64,000 nt of DNA from Deltaproteobacteria bacterium (GTDB lineage: Bacteria; Myxococcota_A; Polyangia; Polyangiales; Ga0077539). Positions 19,794 through 29,135 of the stretch are shown here, piece after piece. The notes beneath the pieces were generated by a model. It saw only the letters and a program-made list of their open reading frames with translations, was not told the DNA's origin and did not search any database. The translations under genes were made by a program, and so were the position numbers. How positions within the stretch are numbered: the stretch's first letter is position 1; each line of letters starts with the position of its first letter. Location of the stretch: positions 248,001 through 312,000 of the forward strand of contig JADJAE010000160.1 of assembly GCA_016704445.1 (NCBI GenBank), written 5' to 3'.

Positions 19794-21053
19794 ATGGGTC
19801 TGTCGTTTGATCTGGTTGACAACACGAGCATGGCAGCGGCGCGCATCAAGGTGGTGGGCGTCGGCGGCGCGGGCGGAAACGCCATCCGCACGATGATCGA
19901 GTCGCAGGTGACGGACGTGGAGTTCGTCGTCGCGAACACCGACATCCAGGCCCTGATGCAGAGCCCCGCGGACGTGAAGATCCAGCTCGGTCGGGCGCTC
20001 ACCAAGGGCCTCGGCGCCGGCGCCAACCCCGACGTGGGCAAGCGCGCGGCGATGGAGGACATCCAGCTCATCCAGGAGCACCTCCAGGGCGCGGACATGG
20101 TCTTCGTGACCGCCGGCATGGGCGGCGGCACCGGCACCGGCGCGGCCTCGGTGATCGCCCAGGTCGCCCGCGACCTCGGCGCGCTCACGGTCGGCGTGGT
20201 GACCAAGCCCTTCAAGTTCGAGGGCACCCGCCGGTCGAAGTTCGCGATGGCGGGCCTGGCCGAGCTCGGCGCCCACGTCGACACGCTGATCACGATCCCC
20301 AACGACAAGCTGCTGGCGCTCGACGACGACATGACGATGACCGACTCGTTCCGCAAGGCGGACGAGGTGCTGGTCAACGCGGTGCAGGGCATCTCCGACC
20401 TCATCCAGCAGAGCGGCCTCATCAACGTCGACTTCGCCGACGTGAAGGCCGTGATGAGCGGCGCGGGCCTCGCGCTCATGGGCATCGGCTACGGCCGCGG
20501 CGACACCCGCGCCATGGACGCCGCGCGCGCCGCCATCAGCTCGCCGCTGCTCGACAACATCTCCGTCGACGGCGCGACGGGCGTGCTCATCAACTTCATG
20601 GGCGGCCCCGACCTGCGCCTGCGCGAGGTCAACGAGGCGGCCTCGATGATCCAGGAGAGCGCTGGCGAGGACGCCAACATCATCTTCGGCGCGGTGATCA
20701 ACGAGAACATGCGCGACGTGGTGAAGGTCACCATCATCGCGACGGGCTTCCCGAGCGAGGTCGCGGCCTTCGACGCCCGCGCCGTGTCGACCTCGATGCC
20801 CATGGTGCATAGCCGCCCCGCCGCGCACCAGCCGCAGCGCAGCGCCTACCAGGCCCCGGTGCAGTCGCAGCCCCAGCGCCACCAGGCGGTGCCGCAGCAG
20901 ATGGTCAACGCCATGGGCAGCCGCGGCTCGACCCCGCCGATGCAGACCAACCAGATGGGCCGTCCGTCGCGCCCGATGGGCACCGTGTCGATGAAGGAGG
21001 ACGAGTTCGACATCCCGACCTTCCTCCGCCACAGCCGCAACGGCGACGAGTAA
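19794..21053 (+). CDS. ftsZ: Cell division protein FtsZ
   Basis: A 419-residue tubulin homologue. The GTP-binding motif GGGTGTG is at 110-116, with VGVGGAGGNA near the N-terminus, VVANTDIQAL and the T7-loop region INVDFADVKAVM. After about 330 a Gln/Pro-rich linker (HQPQRSAYQAPVQSQPQRHQ) leads to the conserved tail DIPTFLRHSR that binds FtsA and other partners. A strong ribosome site, GGGAGGA, lies 6 nt before the ATG. It forms an operon with ftsA. Confidence 0.97.
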   Translation: MGLSFDLVDNTSMAAARIKVVGVGGAGGNAIRTMIESQVTDVEFVVANTDIQALMQSPADVKIQLGRALTKGLGAGANPDVGKRAAMEDIQLIQEHLQGADMVFVTAGMGGGTGTGAASVIAQVARDLGALTVGVVTKPFKFEGTRRSKFAMAGLAELGAHVDTLITIPNDKLLALDDDMTMTDSFRKADEVLVNAVQGISDLIQQSGLINVDFADVKAVMSGAGLALMGIGYGRGDTRAMDAARAAISSPLLDNISVDGATGVLINFMGGPDLRLREVNEAASMIQESAGEDANIIFGAVINENMRDVVKVTIIATGFPSEVAAFDARAVSTSMPMVHSRPAAHQPQRSAYQAPVQSQPQRHQAVPQQMVNAMGSRGSTPPMQTNQMGRPSRPMGTVSMKEDEFDIPTFLRHSRNGDE

Positions 21054-21132
21054 TCGCCGCGTCGGTAGGTGCCTGCGGGGCCCCAACGAAGGGGCCGCGA
21101 GCGAAGCCTCTGTCCCGCGAACTCTCGCGGAG

Positions 21133-21138
21133 TATCCT
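21133..21138 (+). promoter_or_regulatory. -10-like hexamer TATCCT
   Basis: It lies 6 nt before the ATG of the AAA ATPase gene at 21145. This suggests separate transcription from ftsZ with a very short or absent leader. Confidence 0.4.
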
Positions 21139-21144
21139 CCCCAC

Positions 21145-22077
21145 ATGATCAAGAGCGTGCACTTCACGGGGTTCCGGTCCTTGAAGGACGTGGAGCTGCG
21201 TCTCGGTCCGATGACGGTCCTCGTGGGGCCGAACGCGACGGGAAAGAGCACCGTATTGCGAGGGCTCGAGCCGAGCTTCGTAAAGCAGGACGTCGCAGAG
21301 TACTGGCAGCGCGATCGCGAGCGTCCTCTGCTGCGACGGATCGTCACGGACGAAGGTCAGGAGAGTCTGACGGGACATCGGGGGCGACGAGCCTTGGCTG
21401 CAACCGCTTCCCCATACCGCCGCCAACATCTCCACCTCGACCTCGAGGCGCTTCGAAGGCCCAATCAGGTTCAGTCTGTTGGTGCGCTGAGCGTCAGCGG
21501 GAGCAACCTGGCAAACTTGATCGCCAGCCTTCCGCGGCGGGTTCAAGCGGAGCTGGCGACCCGGTTCTGTCGGCTTGTACCGGTCTTTTCAGACGTCGAC
21601 GTCCAACCGGATCCGATCGCCCCTGGGATGCATCGAGTGGTCCTGCAGGATCGCTGGAGGGAAGAGGTCTGGTATGAACCCGTAGAGGTCTCTGACGGGA
21701 GTATGCTCATGCTCGCGTTCAGTGTGCTTCCGTTCCAGTCGCGGGTCGGAAATATCCTCACGATCGAGGAACCAGAGCACGGCCTGCATCCCTACCTGCT
21801 GCAACAGCTTGTTGAATTGCTTCGGGGGCTCGCCAGTGGTCTGGGTGGGACGAAGCCGATCCAGGTGGTGATCGCAACGCACTCCGCCGAGCTCCTGGAG
21901 CATCTTCGACCAGATGAGGTTCGCTTCCTCTCGCGGAATGACGATGGTTCCGTCTTGATTGAAGAAGCCCCCGTCGACGATCCACAGTGGAAGGACGTCT
22001 ACGACGAATACCAGCGATCGTTGGGAAGCCTCTGGCTCTCGGGGAATCTCGGTGGGGTGCCCGGGGGCGCCGCGTGA
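21145..22077 (+). CDS. AAA/ABC-type ATPase (AAA_21, RecF/SMC-like head)
   Basis: A 310-residue P-loop ATPase. It opens with MIKSVHFTGFRSLKDVELRL, typical of AAA_21/OLD/RecF-like ATPases. Walker A is GPNATGKST (28-36), the signature-like VSDGSMLML is at 182-190, Walker B is ILTIEEPE (204-211), followed by GLHP and the H-loop ATHS (244-247). There is no coiled-coil arm. Its stop overlaps the GTG of the DUF4276 gene (GTGA), so the two are translationally coupled. Pairs of this type are recurrent in conflict/defence modules, where the ATPase controls a TOPRIM-like nuclease. Codon choice is visibly less GC3-biased than in ftsZ next door. Confidence 0.88.
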   Translation: MIKSVHFTGFRSLKDVELRLGPMTVLVGPNATGKSTVLRGLEPSFVKQDVAEYWQRDRERPLLRRIVTDEGQESLTGHRGRRALAATASPYRRQHLHLDLEALRRPNQVQSVGALSVSGSNLANLIASLPRRVQAELATRFCRLVPVFSDVDVQPDPIAPGMHRVVLQDRWREEVWYEPVEVSDGSMLMLAFSVLPFQSRVGNILTIEEPEHGLHPYLLQQLVELLRGLASGLGGTKPIQVVIATHSAELLEHLRPDEVRFLSRNDDGSVLIEEAPVDDPQWKDVYDEYQRSLGSLWLSGNLGGVPGGAA

Positions 22078-22742
22078 GCCTGCGGGTCGTCCTCTATGCC
22101 GAGGGATCGGGCGAGACCGCGGGATCTGTCACGATGCTTCCAGCGCCTGGCGCGACCCTGACGCCGGAGATGCTCGGCCCGGGACACTTGCTGATCGGTC
22201 GTGCGATCGAGCGGGTGTGGAACCTGCCGCTCGAAGCAGTGCGCTTCGAGTCGCCGCTTCGCACAGCTCGCGGAACCGTCGCACATGGCAGCGACCTCCA
22301 CGAGCGTACGTCTCTCCGCAGGCTTCTCACCTGGGCGAGACCACGCCTGCGGCCGGAGCTGGTGGTTGTACTGGTTGACGAGGATGGAGATCGGAGCCGG
22401 AAGAGCCGCCTCGTCGGGCACACCGAGGACCTACCGTGCACGAGGGTGATCGCGGTCGCGGTAAGGGAGTTCGAGGCGTGGTTACTCGCTGATGAGGCGG
22501 CGCTTCGGGAGGTTCTCGGGTGCGAGGTCGCGACCGTGGCCACGCCAGAAGACCTGTCGAGGGGTGAGGCCAAACAACTCTTCAACGAGCTGTGCGACGT
22601 CGTCGCGGTCGATGGCAACCGGAAGGCTCATCACCATGCCTGCCGCCATAGCGTGAGCCGCACTGCAGATCTCGACGCGCTCGCTCGAAGGTGCAGATCG
22701 TTTGCGTTGTTCCTCGAAGAACTCCGGGCAGTTCGTCGCTAG
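22074..22742 (+). CDS. DUF4276 family protein (TOPRIM-like fold, putative effector nuclease)
   Basis: A 222-residue protein starting at the GTG at 22074, which overlaps the upstream stop. Family landmarks are visible: the N-terminal strand plus acidic residue (VVLYAEGSGE, Glu10), an Asp/Glu cluster after a strand (VVVLVDEDGDRSRK, Asp102 and Asp104), and the signature VREFEAWLLAD (131-140). In TOPRIM-like proteins the N-terminal Glu and the DxD chelate metal, so nuclease activity is plausible but unproven for this family. Together with the ATPase it looks like a two-gene conflict cassette between ftsZ and the convergent M48 gene. Confidence 0.8.
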   Translation: MSLRVVLYAEGSGETAGSVTMLPAPGATLTPEMLGPGHLLIGRAIERVWNLPLEAVRFESPLRTARGTVAHGSDLHERTSLRRLLTWARPRLRPELVVVLVDEDGDRSRKSRLVGHTEDLPCTRVIAVAVREFEAWLLADEAALREVLGCEVATVATPEDLSRGEAKQLFNELCDVVAVDGNRKAHHHACRHSVSRTADLDALARRCRSFALFLEELRAVRR

Positions 22743-22820
22743 TCTCGCCAGGGCCTGGTACCGCATCGCAGGAGTTCTGACGGGTTGGGCGGACGCCACG
22801 CTGTTGTAGGTCGGAGGGAG

Positions 22821-24689
22821 TTACTTCCCGCCGGACGACGGGAGCTCGACGGCCGGGGCGGTGGTGCCCGTCGGGGAGGGCGTCGGGTCTACGTCCGCCA
22901 CGAGGGCCGCGGCCCCGAGCACCACGACGCCGAGGAGGGTCACCACGACGCCGCCCATGCGGCCCCACAGCCCGGTGTACGACGACACGGTCTCGCCCTG
23001 GGTGCGCAGCTCGTCGAGGTCGACCTGCTGCCCGATGCCCCGGCGAAACCAGCCCACCGCCTGGAAGGGCTGGCCCACCAGCCGGGTGACGGTCTTCCAG
23101 CCGAACCACGCGTTGCCGAAGAGCGGCAGCCAGTGCTCGTAGTTGAGGGTCATGAGCCCGCCCTGCGGGTCTTCCATCATCATGTCCTCGGCGATGTAGC
23201 TGCCCGCGTCGGCGCGCCCGATGAGGGTGCCCTGCACGGCCACCGGGCGGCCCCGCAGCGGCGAGGCGTAGGGGTCCATCATCAGCTCGAGCACCGAGGT
23301 CATGGCCGGCTGGCCCAGCGTGGGGAAGCGCCAGAAGCCCTTGAGGGTCATGCCGAGGCCGACGCCCAGCACGATGCCCCCGAAGCCCACGGCGGCCAGC
23401 ATGCCGGAGCCCATGGCCGCCCCCGCGATGCCCGCCACGATCGCGGCTGCGGCGCCGAAGTGCGGCGCGAACCAGACCAGCACCTCAAGCGCGAAGTTGC
23501 CCCGCAGCCTGGCGTGGTCGAGCGGCTGCCCGTACGCGTCGATGGGCTGAAACTGGAAGAGCGGCTGGATCGAGAGCGACGCCGACTGCTCGCAGAGCAC
23601 CTTGATGCGCTTGCCGGTGAGCGGGTGCGTGCTCCCGAGCTCCAGCACACCGGCCCAGGGGTTGTGCAGGTCGAAGAGGAAGACCTTCTCGATGCGCGCG
23701 ATGCCGTCGGCCGTCGCCTGCACCTCAGGGGTCTCGTGGCCGGCGAGGGCGCCCGCCATCGCGTGGCCGCCCTGGTGCGCGGCGGCGTAGGCGAAGCCCG
23801 TCGAGCGGGCGCTGCCGGGGTCGGCCACGCCGAGGGCGCGGGTGCCGCCCATCAGCTTGCGGGAGAACTCCGTGTTGGGCTGCCGCGCGAGGCCGTAGGC
23901 GACCTTCACCAGGGCCATGGAGAGGGCGTTGGGGTTGCGCGTCTCGGCGCCCGCGAACTCGTCGGCGTAGTACTCCCGCACGCGCGACAGGTAGAGCAGC
24001 ATGTACTGCGACACCCACCAGAAGACGTAGGCCACGAGGGCGATCAGCGCCGCGGCCTCGCCGATGCCCTTGGAGTCGTTGCCCTTCGGACGCACGCTCT
24101 TGGCGACCACGTAGATCTGCCAGAGGATCTGCACCATCGTCGACGCGAGGGTCATGACGATGAAGTCGCGGTGCACGATGTGCCCGAGCTCGTGGGCGCA
24201 CACCGCGGCGAGCTCGTCGTCGTTGAGGTAGTGCAGCAGGCCGCGGGTGAGCACCATGCGCGACCGGTCGGCGGTGGAGCCGTAGCAGTACGCGGTGGGG
24301 TTCATGTCATCGATGAGCTTGAGCGCGGGCACCTTCACGCCGTGCCGCTGGCAGGTCGCGTAGATGAACTGCGCCACCGCGGGGCGGTACTGCCCGAGCT
24401 CCTCCAGGGGCATGTCGCGGCAGCGGTAGAACCAGCGGTTGGTGAGGTCCATCAGCCACGGGGAGATGAGCCACATGAGCCCGTTGATCGCGATCGTGAG
24501 CCCGATCGCGAGGAGGAGGATCAACCCCGCGCCCAGCTCCGTCGCGGACTGTGCGAGCACGAACAGGATGGGCGTGACCAGGATGAACACGAAGCCCGAG
24601 ATCAGGGACAGCGTGAGGACCGAGGCGGTGATGGCCTTGGAGCGCAATGGAACGTGAGACTCCTTTCGTGGTCGGGCGCCGGTCCCCAT
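22821..24689 (-). CDS. M48-family zinc metalloprotease (HtpX-like), membrane-bound
   Basis: About 622 residues from the ATG at 24689. Two N-terminal transmembrane helices (ITASVLTLSLISGFVFILVT and LILLLAIGLTIAINGLMWLI) precede the protease domain with HELGH (about 166-170) and the downstream YYADEFAGAE that supplies the third ligand. Further membrane segments and a long C-terminal extension (about 250 residues) go beyond plain HtpX, which is about 290 aa. HtpX-like enzymes remove damaged membrane proteins. Start choice is open: an in-frame TTG at 24647 has AAAGGAG 12 nt upstream, and the earlier ATG at 24722 lies inside a TATGAT promoter-like box and is unlikely. Confidence 0.88.
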   Translation of the reverse strand: MGTGARPRKESHVPLRSKAITASVLTLSLISGFVFILVTPILFVLAQSATELGAGLILLLAIGLTIAINGLMWLISPWLMDLTNRWFYRCRDMPLEELGQYRPAVAQFIYATCQRHGVKVPALKLIDDMNPTAYCYGSTADRSRMVLTRGLLHYLNDDELAAVCAHELGHIVHRDFIVMTLASTMVQILWQIYVVAKSVRPKGNDSKGIGEAAALIALVAYVFWWVSQYMLLYLSRVREYYADEFAGAETRNPNALSMALVKVAYGLARQPNTEFSRKLMGGTRALGVADPGSARSTGFAYAAAHQGGHAMAGALAGHETPEVQATADGIARIEKVFLFDLHNPWAGVLELGSTHPLTGKRIKVLCEQSASLSIQPLFQFQPIDAYGQPLDHARLRGNFALEVLVWFAPHFGAAAAIVAGIAGAAMGSGMLAAVGFGGIVLGVGLGMTLKGFWRFPTLGQPAMTSVLELMMDPYASPLRGRPVAVQGTLIGRADAGSYIAEDMMMEDPQGGLMTLNYEHWLPLFGNAWFGWKTVTRLVGQPFQAVGWFRRGIGQQVDLDELRTQGETVSSYTGLWGRMGGVVVTLLGVVVLGAAALVADVDPTPSPTGTTAPAVELPSSGGK

Positions 24690-24778
24690 CGGACGATCGA
24701 CGGCACTCGCCGCGGGGATCATAGGCGCTGTCGTCGCCTCGCGGGCGCGTGATACGGTCGCTCGCAGCGAAGTCGATC

Positions 24779-25216
24779 ATGCGAAGACCAACGGGGACGT
24801 GGCTGGGGTGCGCGGTGCTGGGCGTGGCCCTCGTGGGGTGCTCCATCGAGGGCACCCGGCAGCGGGGCGACGAGTGCCTCCAGGACCGCGAGTGCGTCTC
24901 TCCATTGCGCTGCGAGGTCACCCCCGACGGGCGCTCGCTCTGCGTGGCTCCCACCCGCCTCGACGCGGGCTCCCCCGCCGACGCCGGTCCCGCTCCGACT
25001 GACACGCCCGACGTCCCGGTCACGCCCGACGTCCCGGTCACGCCCGACGTCCCGATGACCCTCGACGTGCGTCCGCCGACCGACAACCCGGTGGTGGTCG
25101 ACGTTCCTCTGGATGTGCCGGTGGACGCTGGGGCGATGCTGGACGGGGGAGCGGCCGACGCGCGCTCCGACGGGGCCGCCGACGCCGATCGCTCGGACGC
25201 GGGCGACCCCGGCTGA
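24779..25216 (+). CDS. Small Asp/Pro-rich lipoprotein
   Basis: A 145-residue protein. The ATG at 24779 starts a lipoprotein signal with cysteine in LVGC. A short Cys-containing domain (DECLQDRECVSPLRCEV) is followed by a low-complexity tail of Asp, Ala, Pro and Val with PDVPVT repeats. Similar Cys-knot plus DAG-tail lipoproteins recur in this window. No function can be assigned. The stop is 9 bp from the convergent transketolase gene. Confidence 0.7.
   Translation: MRRPTGTWLGCAVLGVALVGCSIEGTRQRGDECLQDRECVSPLRCEVTPDGRSLCVAPTRLDAGSPADAGPAPTDTPDVPVTPDVPVTPDVPMTLDVRPPTDNPVVVDVPLDVPVDAGAMLDGGAADARSDGAADADRSDAGDPG
25003..25056 (+). repeat. 18-bp tandem repeat, three copies
   Basis: The unit CACGCCCGACGTCCCGGT occurs at 25003 and 25021, with a partly diverged third copy at 25039. 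It encodes the PDVPVT tail of the lipoprotein. Copy number may vary between strains. Confidence 0.8.
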
Positions 25217-25225
25217 ACGGGGCGA

Positions 25226-27238
25226 TCAGCCCCCGCGGAGCCACGCGCGAAGATTCGCCGTGACGTGATCCGCGGTGAGGCCGTACTTGTCGCCGAGCAC
25301 GGGGCCCGGGGCCGACGCGCCGTAGGTGTCCACGCCCAGCGCGAGCCCGTCGAGCCCGAGGTAGCGCCACCAGAGTCCCGTGCGGCCCGCCTCGAAGCTG
25401 GCCCGCTTCGCCCCAGCGGGGATCACCGTCGCGCGGTAGGCCGCGTCCTGGCGCTCGAAGACCTCCAGGCAGGGCATCGACACCACGCGCACCTGGATCC
25501 CGTCCTCGGCGTGCAGCCTGCGCGCGGCCTCGACCGCCACGGACACCTCGCTGCCCGTCGACAGGATCACCAGCTCCGCCGCTCCGCTCTCCTCGCGCAC
25601 CAGCACGTAGCCGCCGCGCGCCGCGTGACGGCCGCGCACCGTGGCGTCGCCCGGCAGCACCTCGACCTTCTGTCGCGAGAGGATGAGCTCCGTCGGCCCG
25701 TCGCGGCGGGTGGCCGCTGCGGCCCAGGCGGCGGCGCACTCGGCGCTGTCGGCGGGGCGCCACACGTCCACGTTGGGGATGAGCCGCAGGGCGCTCACGT
25801 GCTCGACCGACTGGTGCGTGGGGCCGTCCTCGCCGAGAAACACCGAGTCGTGCGTGAACACGTGCACCACGGGCGTGTTGCTGAGCCCGGCCAGCCGGAT
25901 GGGCGGGCGCATGTAGTCCGAGAAGGTGAGGAAGGTCGCCGTGAAGGGAACGAACATCCCGTAGAGGGCGATGCCGTTGGCGACCGAGCCCATGGCGTGC
26001 TCGCGGATGCCGAAGCGGAGGTTGCGGCCCTCGAAGTGCCCCGCGGAGACCTTGCCGGAGTCCTTGATGGGGGTCTTGGTCGATCCGCCGAGGTCGGCGT
26101 CGCCGCCCACGAGCGAGGGCATCACGGCCGCGACCAACTGCTCGATGCTCCCGGCGAGCGCGCGGGTGGCGTCGTTGGTCGGCGGGAGCTTCGCCAGCAG
26201 CGTCTCCAGGAGGTCGCCCGGCACCGCGCGGTCGCAGAGCGAGCGGTAGAGCTCGGCCCGGTCGGCGTGGTCGGCGAGCCAGCGCTGCTCGTGGGCGCTC
26301 CACTGCGCGCGGGCCTCGGACATCACCTTCGCGCGGGCGGCGAAGTGCGCCCTCACCGCGTCGGGGACCACGAAGGTCTCCTCGGGCCAGCCGAGCGCCT
26401 TGCGGGTCGCCAGCACCTCGTCCTTGCCCAGCGGCTCGCCGTGCACCTTGTGGGTGTCGTGCTTGTTGGGCGCGCCGTGGCCGATGTGCGTGCGCGCCAG
26501 GATCAGCGTGGGCTTCTCGTCCTGGGCGATGGCGGCGTCGTAGGCCGCGGCGATCTGCGCGTGGTCGTGGCCGTCGATGTGCTGCGTGCGCCAGCCCATG
26601 GCCTCGAAGCGGCGGGCGACGTCCTCGCTGAAGGCCTCGTCGATGGAGCCGTCGAGGGTGATGCGGTTGTCATCGTAGATGTAGACGAGGTTGCCGAGCT
26701 TCAGGTGACCCGCGAGCGAGGCGGCCTCGTAGGCCACGCCCTCCATCACGTCGCCATCGGAGACCAGCGCCCAGATGCGGTGGTGGAAGAGCCCGGGCAG
26801 GCGGGCCTCGGCCATCTTCGCGGCCATGGCCATGCCGACGCCGTTGGCGAAGCCCTGGCCCAGCGGGCCGGTGGTGACCTCGACGCCCGGGGTGAGGTGC
26901 ACCTCGGGGTGGCCCGGGGTCTTCGATCCCCACTGGCGGAAGCGCTTGATCTCCTCGATGGGGAGGTCGTAGCCCGCGAGGTGGAGCAGGGCGTAGAGCA
27001 GCCCGGAGCCGTGGCCCGGCGACAGGATGAAGCGGTCGCGGTCGCGCCAGTGCGGGTCCGTCGGGTCGTGCCGGAGGTAGCGCGACCAGAGGACGAAGGC
27101 GACGTCGGCGGCGCCCATCGGCAGCCCCGGGTGCCCGCTCTTCGCGGCCTCGATGGCGTCGATCGCCAGGAACTTGATCGTGTTCACCGAGAGCTCGGTG
27201 ATCTCGGTCGGGGCGGCGGGGGCGATGGGGCTGTTCAC
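25226..27238 (-). CDS. tkt: Transketolase
   Basis: A 670-residue thiamine-diphosphate enzyme of the pentose phosphate pathway that moves two-carbon ketol units between sugar phosphates. Visible are the N-terminal SGHPGLPMGAADVAFVLW, the ThDP/Mg motif (VSDGDVMEGVAYEAASLAGHLKL...NRITLDGS), the catalytic histidine in LSPGHGS, and the pyrimidine-domain REHAMGSVANGIALYG with its conserved Glu; length is standard. The start is a GTG at 27238 with AAGGAG about 10 nt upstream. It is divergent from the GlsB-like remnant and convergent with the small lipoprotein. Confidence 0.97.
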   Translation of the reverse strand: MNSPIAPAAPTEITELSVNTIKFLAIDAIEAAKSGHPGLPMGAADVAFVLWSRYLRHDPTDPHWRDRDRFILSPGHGSGLLYALLHLAGYDLPIEEIKRFRQWGSKTPGHPEVHLTPGVEVTTGPLGQGFANGVGMAMAAKMAEARLPGLFHHRIWALVSDGDVMEGVAYEAASLAGHLKLGNLVYIYDDNRITLDGSIDEAFSEDVARRFEAMGWRTQHIDGHDHAQIAAAYDAAIAQDEKPTLILARTHIGHGAPNKHDTHKVHGEPLGKDEVLATRKALGWPEETFVVPDAVRAHFAARAKVMSEARAQWSAHEQRWLADHADRAELYRSLCDRAVPGDLLETLLAKLPPTNDATRALAGSIEQLVAAVMPSLVGGDADLGGSTKTPIKDSGKVSAGHFEGRNLRFGIREHAMGSVANGIALYGMFVPFTATFLTFSDYMRPPIRLAGLSNTPVVHVFTHDSVFLGEDGPTHQSVEHVSALRLIPNVDVWRPADSAECAAAWAAAATRRDGPTELILSRQKVEVLPGDATVRGRHAARGGYVLVREESGAAELVILSTGSEVSVAVEAARRLHAEDGIQVRVVSMPCLEVFERQDAAYRATVIPAGAKRASFEAGRTGLWWRYLGLDGLALGVDTYGASAPGPVLGDKYGLTADHVTANLRAWLRGG

Positions 27239-27451
27239 GCGGGTGGGGTCTCCTTCGGCCGGGGGGATGGCGAAACCTGCTACCGCACCCTCGTTACGGT
27301 GCCAACGGGCTCTTCAGGCTTTCGGAGCCCGCTCCGGGCTGCCGCAGACCCCCCCGCCCGCTGGTCGATCAATCCGCCGCGTGGCAAAGCCTTCTAAGGT
27401 CGCGAGAGACCATCTGCGCGACGGACGAGACCATCCACCGGGAGCATTACC

Positions 27452-27731
27452 ATGGTCGGTATCATCGTCTGGTTCACCCTCGGCGCCATCGTGGCGTGGT
27501 CGCCAATCTCCTCCTCAAGACCGACGACGCCGAGCGCCACCCGCCGCCAACGTCGCCGCGAGCATCGTCGGAGCGGTCGTCGGCGGCACCCTCGCGCGCC
27601 TGCTCGGCTACAGCGGCCAGAGCCTGGAGCAGGTGCTCACCTTCCAGGGGGTTCTCTTCGCAGGCGTGGGGGCGGCGCTCATGCTGCTCGCCGTCAACCT
27701 GATCCCGCTCCGACGCCACGCGCACCGATAG
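27452..27731 (+). pseudogene. GlsB/YeaQ/YmgE family membrane protein, broken by two frameshifts
   Basis: Three consecutive pieces, each in a different frame, add up to one small three-helix membrane protein of this family: MVGIIVWFTLGAIVAW (from 27452), VANLLLKTDDAERH (about 27499-27540) and NVAASIVGAVVGGTLARLLG to PLRRHAHR (about 27550-27731). One base is missing near 27491 (GTGGTCG) and one near 27543 (CACCCGCC). Both sites are short G/C runs, so sequencing indels are as likely as real decay. These stress-associated proteins have no known enzymatic role. A purine-rich GGGAG precedes the ATG. Confidence 0.75.
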
Positions 27732-27807
27732 GGTCTCCGCGCGGCGCTGTGGTCACAGGGCTGTTTCCCGCCGACGCGGGGCGCGGCAGAGTGCGCGCCC
27801 GCACGCC

Positions 27808-29112
<1,305 letters not shown>

Positions 29113-29113
29113 G

Positions 29114-29135
29114 CGAGGCCTACGAGCGGGCCTCG
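29114..29135. terminator. Hairpin between gatB and the convergent HD-domain gene
   Basis: CGAGGCC (29114-29120) pairs with GGCCTCG (29129-29135) over 8 nt; it includes the stop codon of the leftward gene. A bidirectional terminator is plausible, although without T-runs. Confidence 0.45.

Noticed and set aside
21073..21105. GC-rich hairpin after ftsZ
   Set aside because: The stem needs a two-base bulge and no T-run follows, so I did not call a terminator.
25265..27397. 710-codon open frame opposite transketolase
   Set aside because: Composition (Arg, Gly, His, Val) and complete overlap with a certain gene mark it as shadow.
27380..27451. Possible sigma-54 promoter (TGGCAAAG) before the GlsB-like gene
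   Set aside because: No GC element at the correct -12 distance.
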